A stretch of DNA of 64,000 nucleotides from Anoplolepis gracilipes (taxonomy: Eukaryota > Arthropoda > Insecta > Hymenoptera > Formicidae), in the NCBI RefSeq assembly GCF_047496725.1, contig NC_132984.1, forward strand, positions 382,501 to 446,500, given 5' to 3'. Numbering within the stretch: position 1 is the first letter of the stretch; the number at the start of each line of letters is the position of its first letter. A program made the translations under genes and the position numbers. The notes beneath the pieces are model-generated. The model had not been told where the DNA came from, did no database searches, and saw only the letters and a list, made by a program, of their open reading frames with translations. Below are positions 52,583-64,000 of the stretch, piece by piece.

Positions 52583-54147
52583 CGGCGAGAGTTTAAACAA
52601 TTTCGAATTATAAAAGAAGCGAAAGAAGTCACCTTACTTTTGGAAGGCTTCGCGAGCGAGTTCGCACAATTTCTATGCACATTTTCTATTATTTATAAGA
52701 CTGATACTGCGTGCGCTCGATAATCGTAACAGTCTATAAGGACACTAGTAGCTTATCGAGAAACCAATATCGTGAAAGAAACTAGTCTCTTTTTCACTTT
52801 TTACCACGCAGTTGTTCATAATTTTTTTGTTGTCGGTATCATGATACCGAAGAAAAAATATTGGATCTTTGCAAACGACTCGTCGAATAAGACCCCGTTT
52901 CGAAATAATCTTTATTTTAATCTAGACATATTTTCTTCGGAAAGAAATTTTTCAATATGTAACAATACTTTATACAAAAAACGAATCTTTTACATCAAGC
53001 TACAACGTAGGCAACTTACAAAAGAAATATTACTCTTTTTCAGATTTATATTTATAAGTTTCTCTCCACAAGCTCCGTTTGAGTCAATTGTTTTAATCGC
53101 AAGAGAGTTACCATTTAAGAGCTAGATTTGCGATATGAAGTCATAAAGTAGGATTAATCGTTTGTCCTAATGACAGTCCTAAAGAATAAACGATCCTAGC
53201 TAACTTAAGCCAAAGTGATTAAATTGTTTAACTGAATGGAAGCAAAAGTAAACAAATATCAAAATAAGTATTTTAATATCTTTTTACACAAGTATATTAT
53301 TTAATTAAAAAGTACAGAAGAGATTATTCGTATATTTGTTCAGGCAGATTTTTTATTGAAAAAAAAAACTTTGGTATTATATTTTGTATTTACACAGAGG
53401 AAATGAGCATTATATATCGCTAATTGCATTATTAATCATAACGTAATTCAACAAACTTAAATCATCATTCGACTGATATTCGCTAATTAATAATCAAAAG
53501 TAATCGTTGCTTAATTATCTTCCTACTGATGACAGTTGACATTGTTAAAGATTTTACTATAAATGCTACTGATACATGGAGCAAATGCATTGTTAAGACA
53601 TAATAAATTTTATCATCTAGCTTTAATGCCTAACCAGTATGCACCGGTATGACACTTCTACCTCGTTTTTATTAATGCTACTTAGGATAATAAATAAATT
53701 AATAAATATACATATATATTAAAGAGAATTACTTAAATTATATAATAATTAACTTGATGAATTTTTTTAGAACTAATTTTTTTATCAAGTTGCTATTTTT
53801 CGTGGAAAGTTTTAATTAAAACGACAGTAAAAGCACTTCAGAATTAATTTCAGATGTATGGCATAATATTTATTAATTATATATATAGTATACATTGCGT
53901 TTATCATATATATTTAATTAATTTCGCTTCCTCTGTTGCAACATGTAATAAAATGATAAAATAATATTTCCTACACTCTGTTTTTTTCAAATTGTGACAT
54001 CTATTATTTGATTGTTTATGTACTTAAGTTCTAAAAGTTTATTTTCTCAATATATGTATTTTTATTATTACCATCGATGATGTTTTTTTAAATGTTTTAA
54101 AAAGTTTTTTTTATATATTTGATGCTGAAAAATAAAAGAGGGAAAAA

Positions 54148-54150
<3 letters not shown>

Positions 54151-54200
<50 letters not shown>
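54151..54200. repeat. (AT)n microsatellite
   Basis: About 25 AT units between Vps13 and the lifeguard gene. Confidence 0.97.
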
Positions 54201-54202
<2 letters not shown>

Positions 54203-54280
54203 ATTATATATTGATAAAAATTTAAATAAATGCACGATTAAATAAAAATTATTACAAAAATAAATATATGTCACATTTAT

Positions 54281-54361
54281 ACAGGGTGTCTCATTTTATT
54301 TTATACAGTTAAATATTTGAAAATCACGCAATTTTAGAAAAAAAAGTGAAATACCTTGTAT
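54281..54361. repeat. Short ACAGGGTGTC-headed repeat
   Basis: Begins ACAGGGTGTCTCATTTTATT and ends near ATACCTTGTAT, a decayed complement of the head. It is probably a small relative of the element at 49151. Confidence 0.45.
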
Positions 54362-54666
54362 ATTTATATTAATTATAATTTTCTTGTGCTAATTTCTCTT
54401 TCTCTCTCTTTCTCTCGCTCGTAAATTAATCATAAATTAGTGTACTAATTCTATAAATACCGTTTGACATTTATTACAATAATGTTGCATCTACTAATAG
54501 TAATACCATGAAATGTGATTTGCGGCAATATTTATCTCTTCATTTGTTAATTGTGGCTGCGTTGATGATAAACTATTAGATTTGTCGTACATTTGGATAC
54601 ATTTATATACATGCCATCAAAATCAGAAAAATAGGAGATTTGATATATGCTGACTAGTAGTTATTC

Positions 54667-57135
54667 ATGGCCTATCCAATGCAGTCCGACGACGCTGATA
54701 TCGAGGAACTGCAACGGATTCCACAGACCATCCAAGGTCCTCCACAGTTACCACCGTTAATCAAAGGACAGAAATTGAAGAGTGTGAGTGACATTTCAAT
54801 TACATTATTAGTAACAGATCTCGACAAATTCTTCCGGATGAGTTTTCCCTTAATTATTTTCAATGTCATTGATTTAAAGATACACAATTAAGTCAACACT
54901 ATAGCGAGTTTTTGAAAAAAATTTATTTTTAAAATTTTCTTTATAAAATATATATTATTCTAATCTCACTATTGTTTGTATTAAATAATTATAATTGTGT
55001 AAAATTATTATGTTAGTAACGTTAATTATACAGATTCAAATAATTTCTCTTGGTTTAACAGATTAATTCCAATTCTAGGGACCGTATACCATCACGGTGA
55101 CTGATGAAATGATGGCACAGAGGGAAAGGGAGAACCTAGAACTGTACAAAGCATGGGTACGAGAACAGCGTCGGAGACACATATTACCCGAAGAGAGTGC
55201 TAATGAATACCTTGGCGACTTCAAGGAGGCCGCGATCAGGCGGAGTTTTATCCGCAAGGTCTTTTGTCTTCTTACCTTGCAATTGACATTCACCATTCTC
55301 GTCATATCTGTCTTTATGTTCGTGTGAGTATATCCGAGGAAGAATTTTTATATATCTCGATTAAACTATTCTTTTTACTATTTTTTTTATTTTTCTAATT
55401 TTTTATATTAAGTCTCTATAGAAATCTTTGAGAATTATAGAGTGATTCTTCAAATTACTTTTCAGATACGAAGCACAGTTGTTTATGATACTGCACTGGT
55501 ACCTGTGGATCGTCGCCATGTAAGAGGATTCCTTCGCCACTTGTGTAAAAGCAGTTTCTGTTGTATTAAGTGAAAAAAAGATAAGAATGAAGGAGAGAAA
55601 ATTCGATTTATTTTCTTTCTTTCATTCTTATTTTTCTTCCTTACTTAATATAACTCTAATAGAATTATCGGCATAGGAAAAAAATTCTATGCATTATTCG
55701 GTGAACTTAAATCTGATTAGAAAAATATTCTTAAATTTCAATAGGGTCTTCTTCATCGTCGCTTATTGTGCTGTCTCTTGTTCTGTACACGCCAGACGAA
55801 CACCTCCGTACAATTACATATGCCTGATCCTGCTGGTAAAATTTTACAATCTTTTTTTTCTCCTTTTCCCTTGCAACAGATGATCGGTATAAATTAATCT
55901 AGTTGAAATCATTTTGGATATCGCGTCGCAGACGCTAGGAATGTCGTACTTGGCCGCCTTCGTCTCTGTGTTTTATAGCATCGAAGTAATTCTTATCGTT
56001 ATGGGTATGACCGCAGTCGTCACTACAATAATAGCTCTTGTAGCAACGTTCTCCAAGGTAAAAAACCCTTTACTAGTCTATATCCTATACTTCTTTTGTA
56101 ATTTTTTTTTTTAATTCAGTATACATTATGATATAAAGCATAACGTCTGTACTAAAATATAATTAATTAGTTTCCTGTTAATGTTTTAACTTTTTCTTTG
56201 TCATGCATTTTACAATCTGTAAATGATTTATGTAATATATATTATATGCTAGAAAAAATTATATGTTTTAATTAGTTTTCTCTAATATTTTAATAATATT
56301 AACTGCGATTTAGATTTATATTATTTTTTTGACTTTTAAATTATTTTATATTAAATCGAGTTTAATTGAAATGTGAAGAATATATTAAAAAAGTAAGATT
56401 ACAAGAGTCTCTCATTACATTATGATATATTAATTACAGTTCGACCTGACAATGAGACCGGGCTTACTAATGGTGATTGGGTTGGTTGCGATCGTATCTA
56501 TTTTTACGGTGTTAATAATCTTCCTGTTCACCCACATAATGATTTTACGTCTGATAATCGCTATCATTGGAACATTAATACTCTGCATGGTTTGTATTTG
56601 AATATGGATTTTTAGGAAAAAAAATTTTAGTAATTTTTAATTTGATCAAATTTTTTCAATTTTTTGATTAAATTTTTTTCACATCTCTGAGGATTACAAT
56701 ATATATACTAATTTATTATAATATATCTCAATTTATCTAAATTTAGAATTTTTACAAATATTTTAATTGTAATATTTAAAATTTACAATATGTATTTAAT
56801 AGATTTAAGATATTAAATATTTAATATTTAGTAATATCTTATTTAAATAATATTTAATATTTTTTAAATATTTAAACAAATCAAATAACATATTAAATAT
56901 TTGAACAAATTAAATAAGTGAAACACATTGTTGATCAAAATAATAAAACAATTGAATATTAATCAAATGCTTTATTCATTTTCAGTATTTGTACTTTGAC
57001 GTCCAGACAATTATGGGTGGACGCAGAATAGAATTGGGTCCCGACGAAGTCGTCTTCGCAGCTACACAGATTTACGTTGATATCGTACTGTTATATCAGT
57101 ACTTATTGATGTTTATGGGATTCTTTCATCGATAA
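54667..57135 (+). CDS. Lifeguard / TMBIM family protein (Bax inhibitor-1 superfamily)
   Basis: Multi-pass ER/Golgi membrane protein of the lifeguard (LFG, NMDA-receptor-associated) branch, linked to calcium leak and cell-death control. Exons: 54667-54783, 55079-55323, 55466-55519, 55745-55835, 55932-56057, 56440-56589, 56986-57135; 310 aa ending TAA 57133-57135. The N-terminus is a short proline-rich cytosolic tail (PQTIQGPPQLPPLIKGQ), then IRRSFIRKVFCLLTLQLTFT leading into the first TM. Seven hydrophobic segments follow. The C-terminal family signature is YLYFDVQTIMGGRR..LGPDEVVFAATQIYVDIV, carrying the conserved Asp residues of the pore region. The N-tail is shorter than in fly Nmda1, so assignment among LFG paralogues is open. 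AATAAA lies at 57209. Confidence 0.93.
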
Positions 57136-57208
57136 CATCAAACCGATATATCACCTTGATATATTATTTTACATATATATTTGGATTATGTATGTATATA
57201 TTATATTA

Positions 57209-57214
57209 AATAAA
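57209..57214 (+). terminator. Poly(A) signal of the lifeguard gene
   Basis: AATAAA 74 nt after the stop codon. Confidence 0.7.
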
Positions 57215-58020
57215 TATATAATATTCTCTTTCATTTATATCTTTATCATATATTTCGTAAAATAAAAATAGCAGAGATACGAACCATATCTGTGAGACTG
57301 TAACTACACTCGGTAATGCAGTAGTCTGTAATTTTATAATTATCGTCATATTTTATTTCTTTTTTATACTTTTATATCTATTATTACCCATATAATATGA
57401 ATTTAAAAAAATTATGTGCAGCTAAAATAATATTTCCGTGTACTTTTAAAATCCACTACATATAATTATATGAATGACACGGATCAACGGTTGTTTTACC
57501 AATTGTCATCGATAAAAGGATCTGACTTTAATTCTGCCCTCTCTAAAGCGAACCTAGATGGCGTTTAGCGTATTGCGAGGAAAACCGTCACGTTAAAAAA
57601 GGACAGCCTGTCAGGCTTCTCTCTGTAACGAGCCATGCGAGTTGTATGTTTTTGAGTACTATTTCATCGCAGTTTCGAGTGAATTTCAAAAAATATGTGA
57701 CTCTTGCCGTGCCGTAGATAAAGTCTCTTCGAAGGAACTTTCTCGCATATCAAACAGCGATTCTGTCCCGAGAAATATTAGTAAAGTTATAATCCTCATT
57801 TGTTGTTTTCTCGACACTCCTTTGATTGTTTCTCAACCTGTCTATCACTTTTTATAATTTTATTAATGATCGTATTACTGAAATTTTTAATATACAGTTA
57901 TTCCTTTTCTTTTCTTTTTATTATCATCTTAAATCAACACAACTGTCACAAACGTCTTTACTGGCTCGACTGGATTTATGGAGTTAACCTCTTGATTTAT
58001 TTTTATTTTGTAGGAATAAA
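57215..58020 (+). promoter_or_regulatory. TMEM94 upstream region with 5'UTR exon
   Basis: An acceptor TTTTGTAG ends at 58013, seven bases before the TMEM94 ATG, so the 5'UTR is spliced. A more G/C-rich block at 57530-57740 is the likely first exon or promoter. GTATGT at 57644 is one possible donor. The short ORFs at 57642-58039 are not protein-like. Confidence 0.45.
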
Positions 58021-61000
58021 ATGGAGAACGAGCGATTAAGTGACAAAGATGTTGAAAAGGATGGGGATGGCCAAGCTAAGCCTAGGAAAGCTTTAGGCTT
58101 GACCACCACGATAGCCTTGGATACTCTACATCGTGACGTTGGACGTGTTTTGCAGGAGTACGAAGAGGATCACAGGAGAAATAAGTAGTATCTTGTACAG
58201 CAATTGTGGTTATTACGAGTACAAATACATACTTATAAGACACTTGGATCTACACTGTGGCGACTCTTTATGATTTAGGAAATATAGAGGTTGGCTGAAG
58301 GACACTTTACACCATCGCAGCCAATACACGACGCTCTGTTGGACCTCTGCGATAGCGCTGTTGATTAACGCCGTTATTCTCATGGTTGCGTTCTTTACGC
58401 TAAATGAAACACGGTACGTTGACTTTATTAACGTAAATTTAAACAAGACGTTGGCTACTTCTCATCTATCTTGTTTGCTTATCAGATAATAGCTCGAGTA
58501 ATAGTATCATTGACACTCGTGTTCCATAAATGAGTGTGCCGTTGCAGGTATTCTACACTGCCATACGAAGGACTGATAGTCTGTTGTTTAGTAGTATTGA
58601 ATTTTATTTTAGTGATGTTGGATAACAAATTACGACACGAGGAGATTCCTCATAGAGTAAAAATTCTTCTTGAACAACTTAATGGTATGTATTTTTAAAC
58701 AATATAATAAATTTATTCCATAAAATAGCATGTAATTTGTTACTTTAAATTCTCTAGTTGCTTTAAATTTTTTTGTAACAAAAATGTTTAAAAAGAATTA
58801 TTGTTTATCGCAAATTTTTAATTTTCTGCATTATTACTCTTAAAAGCTATAGCTGGATAAACATACTAAAAATGTCTCCAACGAGTTTTCAAGTAACATT
58901 TGGCCTGTCATTCTTACTGTAAAAATAAATTTTCTTCAAAATTTCAGCTTCCTAACTCTTATTTCCTAAGTTATCAAGAAAAATGTCATTTTTTATTTTT
59001 CTTTTCTGTAAATATTTGAGATGATCTCATATCAATTTTTTTTTTGAACATTTATCAACAAAAGACACAAAAAAAATTTTTTTTAATTAATTTCGAATAA
59101 AAGCTCGATTATTAAAGAAAGAATAAAATTAAGAAATGGCTTTCTTAACATGTTCCTTTGGAGGTTCTTATAATCATTACAAATTATAATCATTAATTAT
59201 AATCATTACAAGAAAATAATTTTCCGTTCTATTATAAAAAAATAATAAAAAAAAAAAAAATTTTCCATTTTTTCCATCATATTACATGAACTCGAAAAAA
59301 TTGAAAAAATTTGAGGAGTATTGAGACATAAAAAAAGTATTCTATAAAAGTTTGGTGATTGAACCTCGAAAGGAACATGTTAAAAATCTCATTTTTAATT
59401 TTAGTCTTTTTTTAAATCGAGTTTTTATTCCAGATTAATAAAAAAAAATTTTTTTTTTTTTTATATCTTGTTGATAAGCATTCAGAACAAAATCGATATG
59501 GAATCATCTTAAATATTTACAGAAAAGAAAAATAAAAACTGACATTTTTCTCGATAATTCAGGAAATAATAAAGTTAAAGGGCTGAAATTTTGAGGAAAC
59601 TTTTTTTTCCAATGAAGAAATAACAGACCAAGTATTATTTGAAAACTCGTCGGGGGTACTTTTTGTATGCTTATCTAGCTATAACCTTTTGGCACTTAAT
59701 ATTTCAATAAAAGCTACATTAAATTAAGAATATGATTTTATTTGTTGCATAATTGATTGTATTTATAATATTTGTTAATTTAACACTCAAAATTAACATT
59801 GCAATTAATTATATGAAATATATAATTACTTAGTATATTTTATAATTTTTCTATATAGTATATCAACACATATATTGAATACAAATTTATAATTGAAATT
59901 GCAGTCGCACGTTCTACATGTCGATGGAAGTCTAAAAACTATCCACATCTGTGCAGTCCGCAATCTCCTTGTCTGACCCTACAGTGGACGTATCGCGACG
60001 GCGAAATAGTCAACTTACCGTGGGCATTGTTGGTGGCCGGTGATATAATCGTGATGAAGCCAGGTCAACAAGCACCCGGATATTGCGTGTCGTATGACGT
60101 ATGTAATTTTAAGTTGCAGCATATTATGTTTAGGTCACTTGAAATAGTCAAAATCATAAAGAAGTCACTTGATAGAAAAGTAAATCACAAGCCCTCTTTA
60201 CAATAGATTGAATCTTCTGCACTGATTGAATTTTCAGGATCCGGAAGCGCCGGTTTTGCACGCCAGGGAGACCTACAATCCACCAGTGCACAGCGCCCAC
60301 GAAATCTTCTCCACGCCACAAGCTCGCTTACCCCTGAAGAACAAAATTTACAAGCTTCAAGAAACACCATACCTGGTGAATCTGCGAATGGCGCTGGATC
60401 AGGCGCTCGATCGGCCAGTTACTTATTATAATCGCAAGCGTCATTTGCTGATGATTTGCTGTATCGAGCATCTAGCCTATCCGATACTCCTGATCATTAT
60501 TCTCGTGGTCAATCTGCTCCGTTATCTGTATCTGGCGGATTATTTCGGTACTGGCCACTGGAGCGAAATGTTCCTGTTGCAACCGATCGCCGTGAGTCTT
60601 CCATTGTTGCCGTTGGTGTTCCCTTCCTGCTGGATATTTCTCAATTGCTTTGGCATGGCTCGCTTTAAGGCATTGTTCAAGCTCTATCTATCGGCGAAAA
60701 AACTTCAGGTTGGTATATCTAACAGTATAACAGATTCGCTAAACTTATTAAAAGCAAAACTTATTAAACATTTTAATTTTGCGGGATTTTTAAGAAAATG
60801 ACTTTTAAAAATTATAAATACAGTATGAAATAATATATGTGTATGATATATAATAAAATAATGTACAATTATATAATGATACAATAATAGAAATGTAGCA
60901 TTAAAAGTTACATAATTATCATATACGTACAAAATTATTATTTTATCTTGTATCAGATGGAATAATAAAGTCATAATAGTTTTACAATTTTAAATGTTTC

Positions 61001-63589
61001 ATGCAATACATTATATGTATATATTTTATATATATACTATAGGTTTTTCACAATTCAGTTTATAGATCCTTTTGAAGATGCAGACATCAATGGTCCTAGT
61101 CATCCGGATGTAGTGTACAACTGGGTTGAACTCAAGAAATACTTTTTTGACATTCTTCTCGGCAAAGAGCACATGATGTCACGATCTGCGAGTATCTTGC
61201 ATGTTTTAGGTTCTGTGACTGTAAGTACTGTATCAATCTGAATTAATTATAAATTCTTTACTAATTGTATCAGCAATTGATTGTCAAAAATAATCAGAAG
61301 TAAACCATTATCGAATCATTGGTTAATATTTACCTACGCATTCTTCTTGCAGGCATTATGTTGCGTGGACAAGAAGGGACTTCTTTCGTGGCCTAATCCC
61401 ACAGCGGAGAAAGTATTTTTCCTACGTAACGCGAATAATACCATATCACCGAGCTCGAGGTAGTCATCTTATAATCATTCAGTTGCGGGATATAAGAATC
61501 CGAGTATCTAGAAGTTCAAGAATTTGATATTTCCTCAAGAGATGGAATTTGACGTAACTTAAATTGCGTGAAATTGAATAGTAAAATCGTGTCGTGTCGG
61601 GGTGTGATTACAGTCTTATTTGCTTATTATTTTACAGTACCGGCAGCATGGACAAAACAGCGGATAAAACCCAGGAGTCAGAAGAGACGAAGATGAACTC
61701 TAATAGAACGTCTTATGTACAACACGGTGAGAAAGGAATACTGGAAATAGACGCGTGATATTTGGCACATGACGACAGCTTCGACGTTTTACAGATATGT
61801 CGCACTCCACCGCCGAGGTGTTGGATCTCACGCACGATCACGCTCTGCCCTTCCGGCTGCAATTCGACGATCATTCGTGGCGACAGCATCTCAACTCGTT
61901 GAAGCCACTTGGCCTGGCGATTCTTCTCAATACGTGCAACATGGACACGCAGGAGCATTACACGCAATTTTGTTGCCACGTAACTTGCGAGGCCCTATAC
62001 AATGAGAATTTGGTCCCGGTTACAAACAGACGGTACATGTCTTTTATTTGTTATTCTTCACTTTCTTAAAGATAATTCAAGCAGTATACAATATGTTGGT
62101 CGCGATTTCTCTTCGCGATTAAATTTCGAGATGATTGTAAATTAAAAATTGTTTTTACACATTAACAGATGTCTGTGTGAACTGGCGAAGCAAATCGGCT
62201 TCCAAGAGCAAGCGCAGAAAATTTTTCAATTGGAGCAGCAACTATGTACATTTAGACACGTGGCAAGTATTATGAATAATTATAATGCTTAATTTCTCGA
62301 ACACTATATAGTTAGATCCATCTTTGTTAAAATTTTAAAGAACATATTTTTACAGATCCATTTACTGATCACATCAATAGTAACAAAACATCACAAAAGC
62401 ATGTCGATTACATTTAAATTTAAATTATTCTTAAGGGTTTATTCTTATAAAAAATAATATAATTATTAAAAATAATATAATAATATAATTACTTGTATAT
62501 TTATATGAAATAATGAATATTTATTATAAATTATGAAAGCAAACAAGCAACATTCGAAAAGAGCTCATTAAACGTTTCATTAACAGCAACCAGAAATGGT
62601 CAGACGGGATATCAAATTCGCGCGTTCGCTGAGCATCGCGACAAAGTTGAAGTTTCCATTTCCTCACATGGTCGCCGTGGTCGTGAAGGAGCGCAGCGGC
62701 GGTGGCCTGCAATTGCTAACACAAGGAACTGCCGATATAATTCTCGACTCATGCATCGAATACTGGGATGGTCATGATCTCTGTCCTCTTTCCGCATTGG
62801 ACAGGTACGTCGTTATCCTATCTGTCGAGTTTTTCTTGCGCATACTTTTTTTGAAAGGTTTTTTTTAGATGTTCAGCCAATTACGCTCATAATGGCCGAA
62901 TGTTTTAGAAACGTTTTTTATTGGATATCTCTTAGACGCTCTAACGATCTTTCTTTTTGTCGTTGCAGAAAGAAAGTGCAGGACTTTTATCAGAGAACGA
63001 GTCTGACCTCGTACTGCACCGCGTTTGCTTATCGACCATTAACACGCGCCATCAGTGAGAAGATGTCCGAAATATATCTGGAACTGCCCGCGGACAGTAA
63101 ACACTTGTACACACCCCACAGGAGTCCGACTCCTCTGCCGTGGGACTTTAGGAATGTTCTCGATCCCAGAGCACGAGGAATACTCGGGCAGTTTCATTCG
63201 ACAGGTTGATGCAGTCGTTAATCTGATATATTTTTTTTAATAACCAGACAAAAGTCTTAATACTTGTAAGATTAAGAATAGCAAAAGTAAAACGAGAAAA
63301 AAATTATTTTATTTTCGCTATTTTTTTTTAAAGTTTAGTCTTCACATTCGATATATTTTTATATGAATATTATTTATTTATTTTTATATTAAAATTTTTT
63401 TGAACAAAATAAATTTTTACCGTACAAATATTTTAACTAGAAAATGTCGTTTGCTTCTTTTTAGATTCTTTGTTATGCAACGAAAATAAAGATGACGATA
63501 TAAGCGACGTCGAAGGTTGCTTCGACGTTCAGTGTAATCAAGTCTTCATCGGCATGGTCACCATGCAATATCAAGCACAAACGGACATG
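58021..63589 (+). CDS. TMEM94: TMEM94, P-type-ATPase-like membrane protein, 5' part (3' end outside window)
   Basis: Large ER membrane protein related to P-type ATPases and implicated in Mg2+ uptake into the ER. Exons: 58021-58184, 58279-58413, 58548-58684, 59905-60098, 60238-60708, 61059-61220, 61353-61459, 61638-61726, 61795-62032, 62169-62262, 62587-62804, 62969-63204, 63465-63589; 790 codons, ending in phase 0. The human protein is about 1356 aa. Order: TM pair near residues 70-125; actuator-like GEIVNLPWALLVAGDIIVMK; TM pair near 290-355; CVDKKGLLSWPNP near residue 427, where P-type pumps have DKTGTLT; then KERSGGGLQLLTQGTADIIL and LDSCIEYWDGHDLCPLSALD typical of the family. The intron after 62262 appears to have a GC donor. 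A foldback element fills intron 3, and a hAT copy starts in the last visible intron. Confidence 0.93.
58848..59683. mobile_element. Foldback MITE-like element, copy 2
   Basis: Left end TATAGCTGGATAAACATAC and right end GTATGCTTATCTAGCTATA are inverted copies of each other. The arms (about 330-370 bp) pair through shared blocks such as CCAACGAGTTTTCAA / TTGAAAACTCGTCGG. Possible TA duplication at each edge. It is about 195 bp shorter than the copy at 12722, mainly in the centre. It lies in intron 3 of TMEM94. Confidence 0.85.
62263..62586 (+). other. TMEM94: Probable GC-AG intron in TMEM94
   Basis: The exon ends ...TTTAGACACGTG followed by GCAAGTATT, and the next exon begins after TCATTAACAG with CAACCAGAAATG. 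The GCAAGT is a perfect +1 to +6 GC-donor context. The alternative GT donor three bases earlier (CAC/GTGGCA) is poor but would also keep the frame, changing one residue. Confidence 0.6.
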
Positions 63590-63620
63590 GTACGATAATC
63601 GATTTTTTCATATATATATA

Positions 63621-64000
63621 CAGAGATGGAAAAGTTACTTTTAAAAAGTAACTAGTTATCATTATCGTTACTTAAAAAGTAACAAATAGTTACTTTTTTC
63701 GTTACTTTTTTAATGTCAAAACAAGATGAAAAATCAAAATATATACTTTTATTTTATTTAAAAAATTAATAATTAAAATATTGAAATATCAATAAATTAT
63801 TTAAAATTTTTTATTTCAAATTTGTAAAACCATAAATAATAAAGAAAAAATTTTAAAACACTCATAGTATAAATAAAAAAATTTTGGTTTGCATTAAATT
63901 TATAAATATAGTCAAATATACAATATATTTTTTGTATTCTCATAATTTTGTTTAAAACCTTTAATATAATAATTTTAAATTTACAATATAATTATCTGTT
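63621..64000. mobile_element. hAT-type non-autonomous element, copy 2, truncated by window end
   Basis: Begins CAGAGATGGAAAAGTTACTT and follows the reverse complement of 17616-18204 for its whole visible length, sharing TTAAATTTACAATATAATTA near the end. The 8 bp before it are TATATATA; the matching duplication would lie beyond the window. It is in an intron of TMEM94. Confidence 0.85.

Larger units (their letters stand above)
52583..54666 (+). other. Vps13 3'UTR and intergenic region before the lifeguard gene
   Basis: Candidate poly(A) signals for Vps13 include AATAAA at 53185. The rest is A/T-rich with a (TA)n tract at 54151-54200 and a small ACAGGGTGTC-headed repeat at 54281-54361. No additional gene is supported; the open frames here are short and lysine/phenylalanine-rich, as expected by chance. 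Confidence 0.6.

Noticed and set aside
52772..53125. 117-codon ORF downstream of the Vps13 stop
   Set aside because: Phe/Lys/Asn-rich translation typical of A/T-rich 3'UTR; no homology pattern recognised.
1..64000. CRISPR arrays, bacterial operons, phage or integrated virus
   Set aside because: All repeats found are microsatellites or short DNA-transposon derivatives, and all genes are split eukaryotic genes; nothing prokaryotic or viral was seen.

Overview
This is a eukaryotic nuclear window, almost certainly from an insect and most likely a hymenopteran, possibly an ant. The evidence is many short coding exons in A/T-rich introns, GT-AG (and some GC-AG) splice sites, abundant (TA)n, (TC)n and (GA)n tracts, several short non-autonomous DNA transposons, and proteins that read as insect orthologues of conserved animal genes. 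I see no prokaryotic, plasmid, phage or CRISPR content. Orthology is judged by eye from recognised sequence patterns; no database was searched.

Layout. 1-3816 (+): 3' two thirds of mitochondrial RNA polymerase (POLRMT), its 5' end lying outside the window. 4317-5275 (+): a small NATD1-like GNAT acetyltransferase. 5572-10461 (+): complete TTC21B/IFT139, an intraflagellar-transport-A subunit. 15647-10763 (-): complete SLC45-family sugar/proton transporter, convergent with TTC21B. 15.65-24.5 kb: a gene-poor stretch with a hAT-type non-autonomous element (17616-18204), many simple repeats and exon-like GC-rich islands at 18.3-20.65 kb that may be an undescribed membrane-protein gene. 24999-29881 (+): complete SV2/SVOP-like MFS transporter. 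29.9-31.7 kb: A/T-rich, nothing recognised. 32659-52582 (+): complete Vps13 (43 coding exons, 3267 residues). 54667-57135 (+): complete lifeguard/TMBIM protein. 58021 to the end (+): 5' part (790 codons) of TMEM94, continuing past the window.

I reconstructed the genes exon by exon with phases that close. Lengths match the families: TTC21B 1308 aa, SLC45 629 aa, SV2-like 511 aa, Vps13 3267 aa, lifeguard 310 aa, NATD1-like 149 aa. The genes do not form one pathway. They cover mitochondrial transcription, ciliary transport, sugar and vesicle-type transport, bulk lipid transfer at membrane contacts, and ER/Golgi membrane proteins.

The most unusual signals are: a good splice donor 9 nt after the NATD1 stop that pairs with an acceptor 50 nt before the TTC21B ATG (possible dicistronic mRNA); three GC-AG introns; a roughly 1 kb near-perfect foldback element about 30 bp from an SLC45 splice donor, with a second copy in TMEM94; a hAT element with a perfect 8-bp target duplication and a second copy at the window end; several different MITE-like elements in one Vps13 intron; and a long alternative-frame ORF over the start of the SV2-like gene. 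I found no convincing new multi-gene system.
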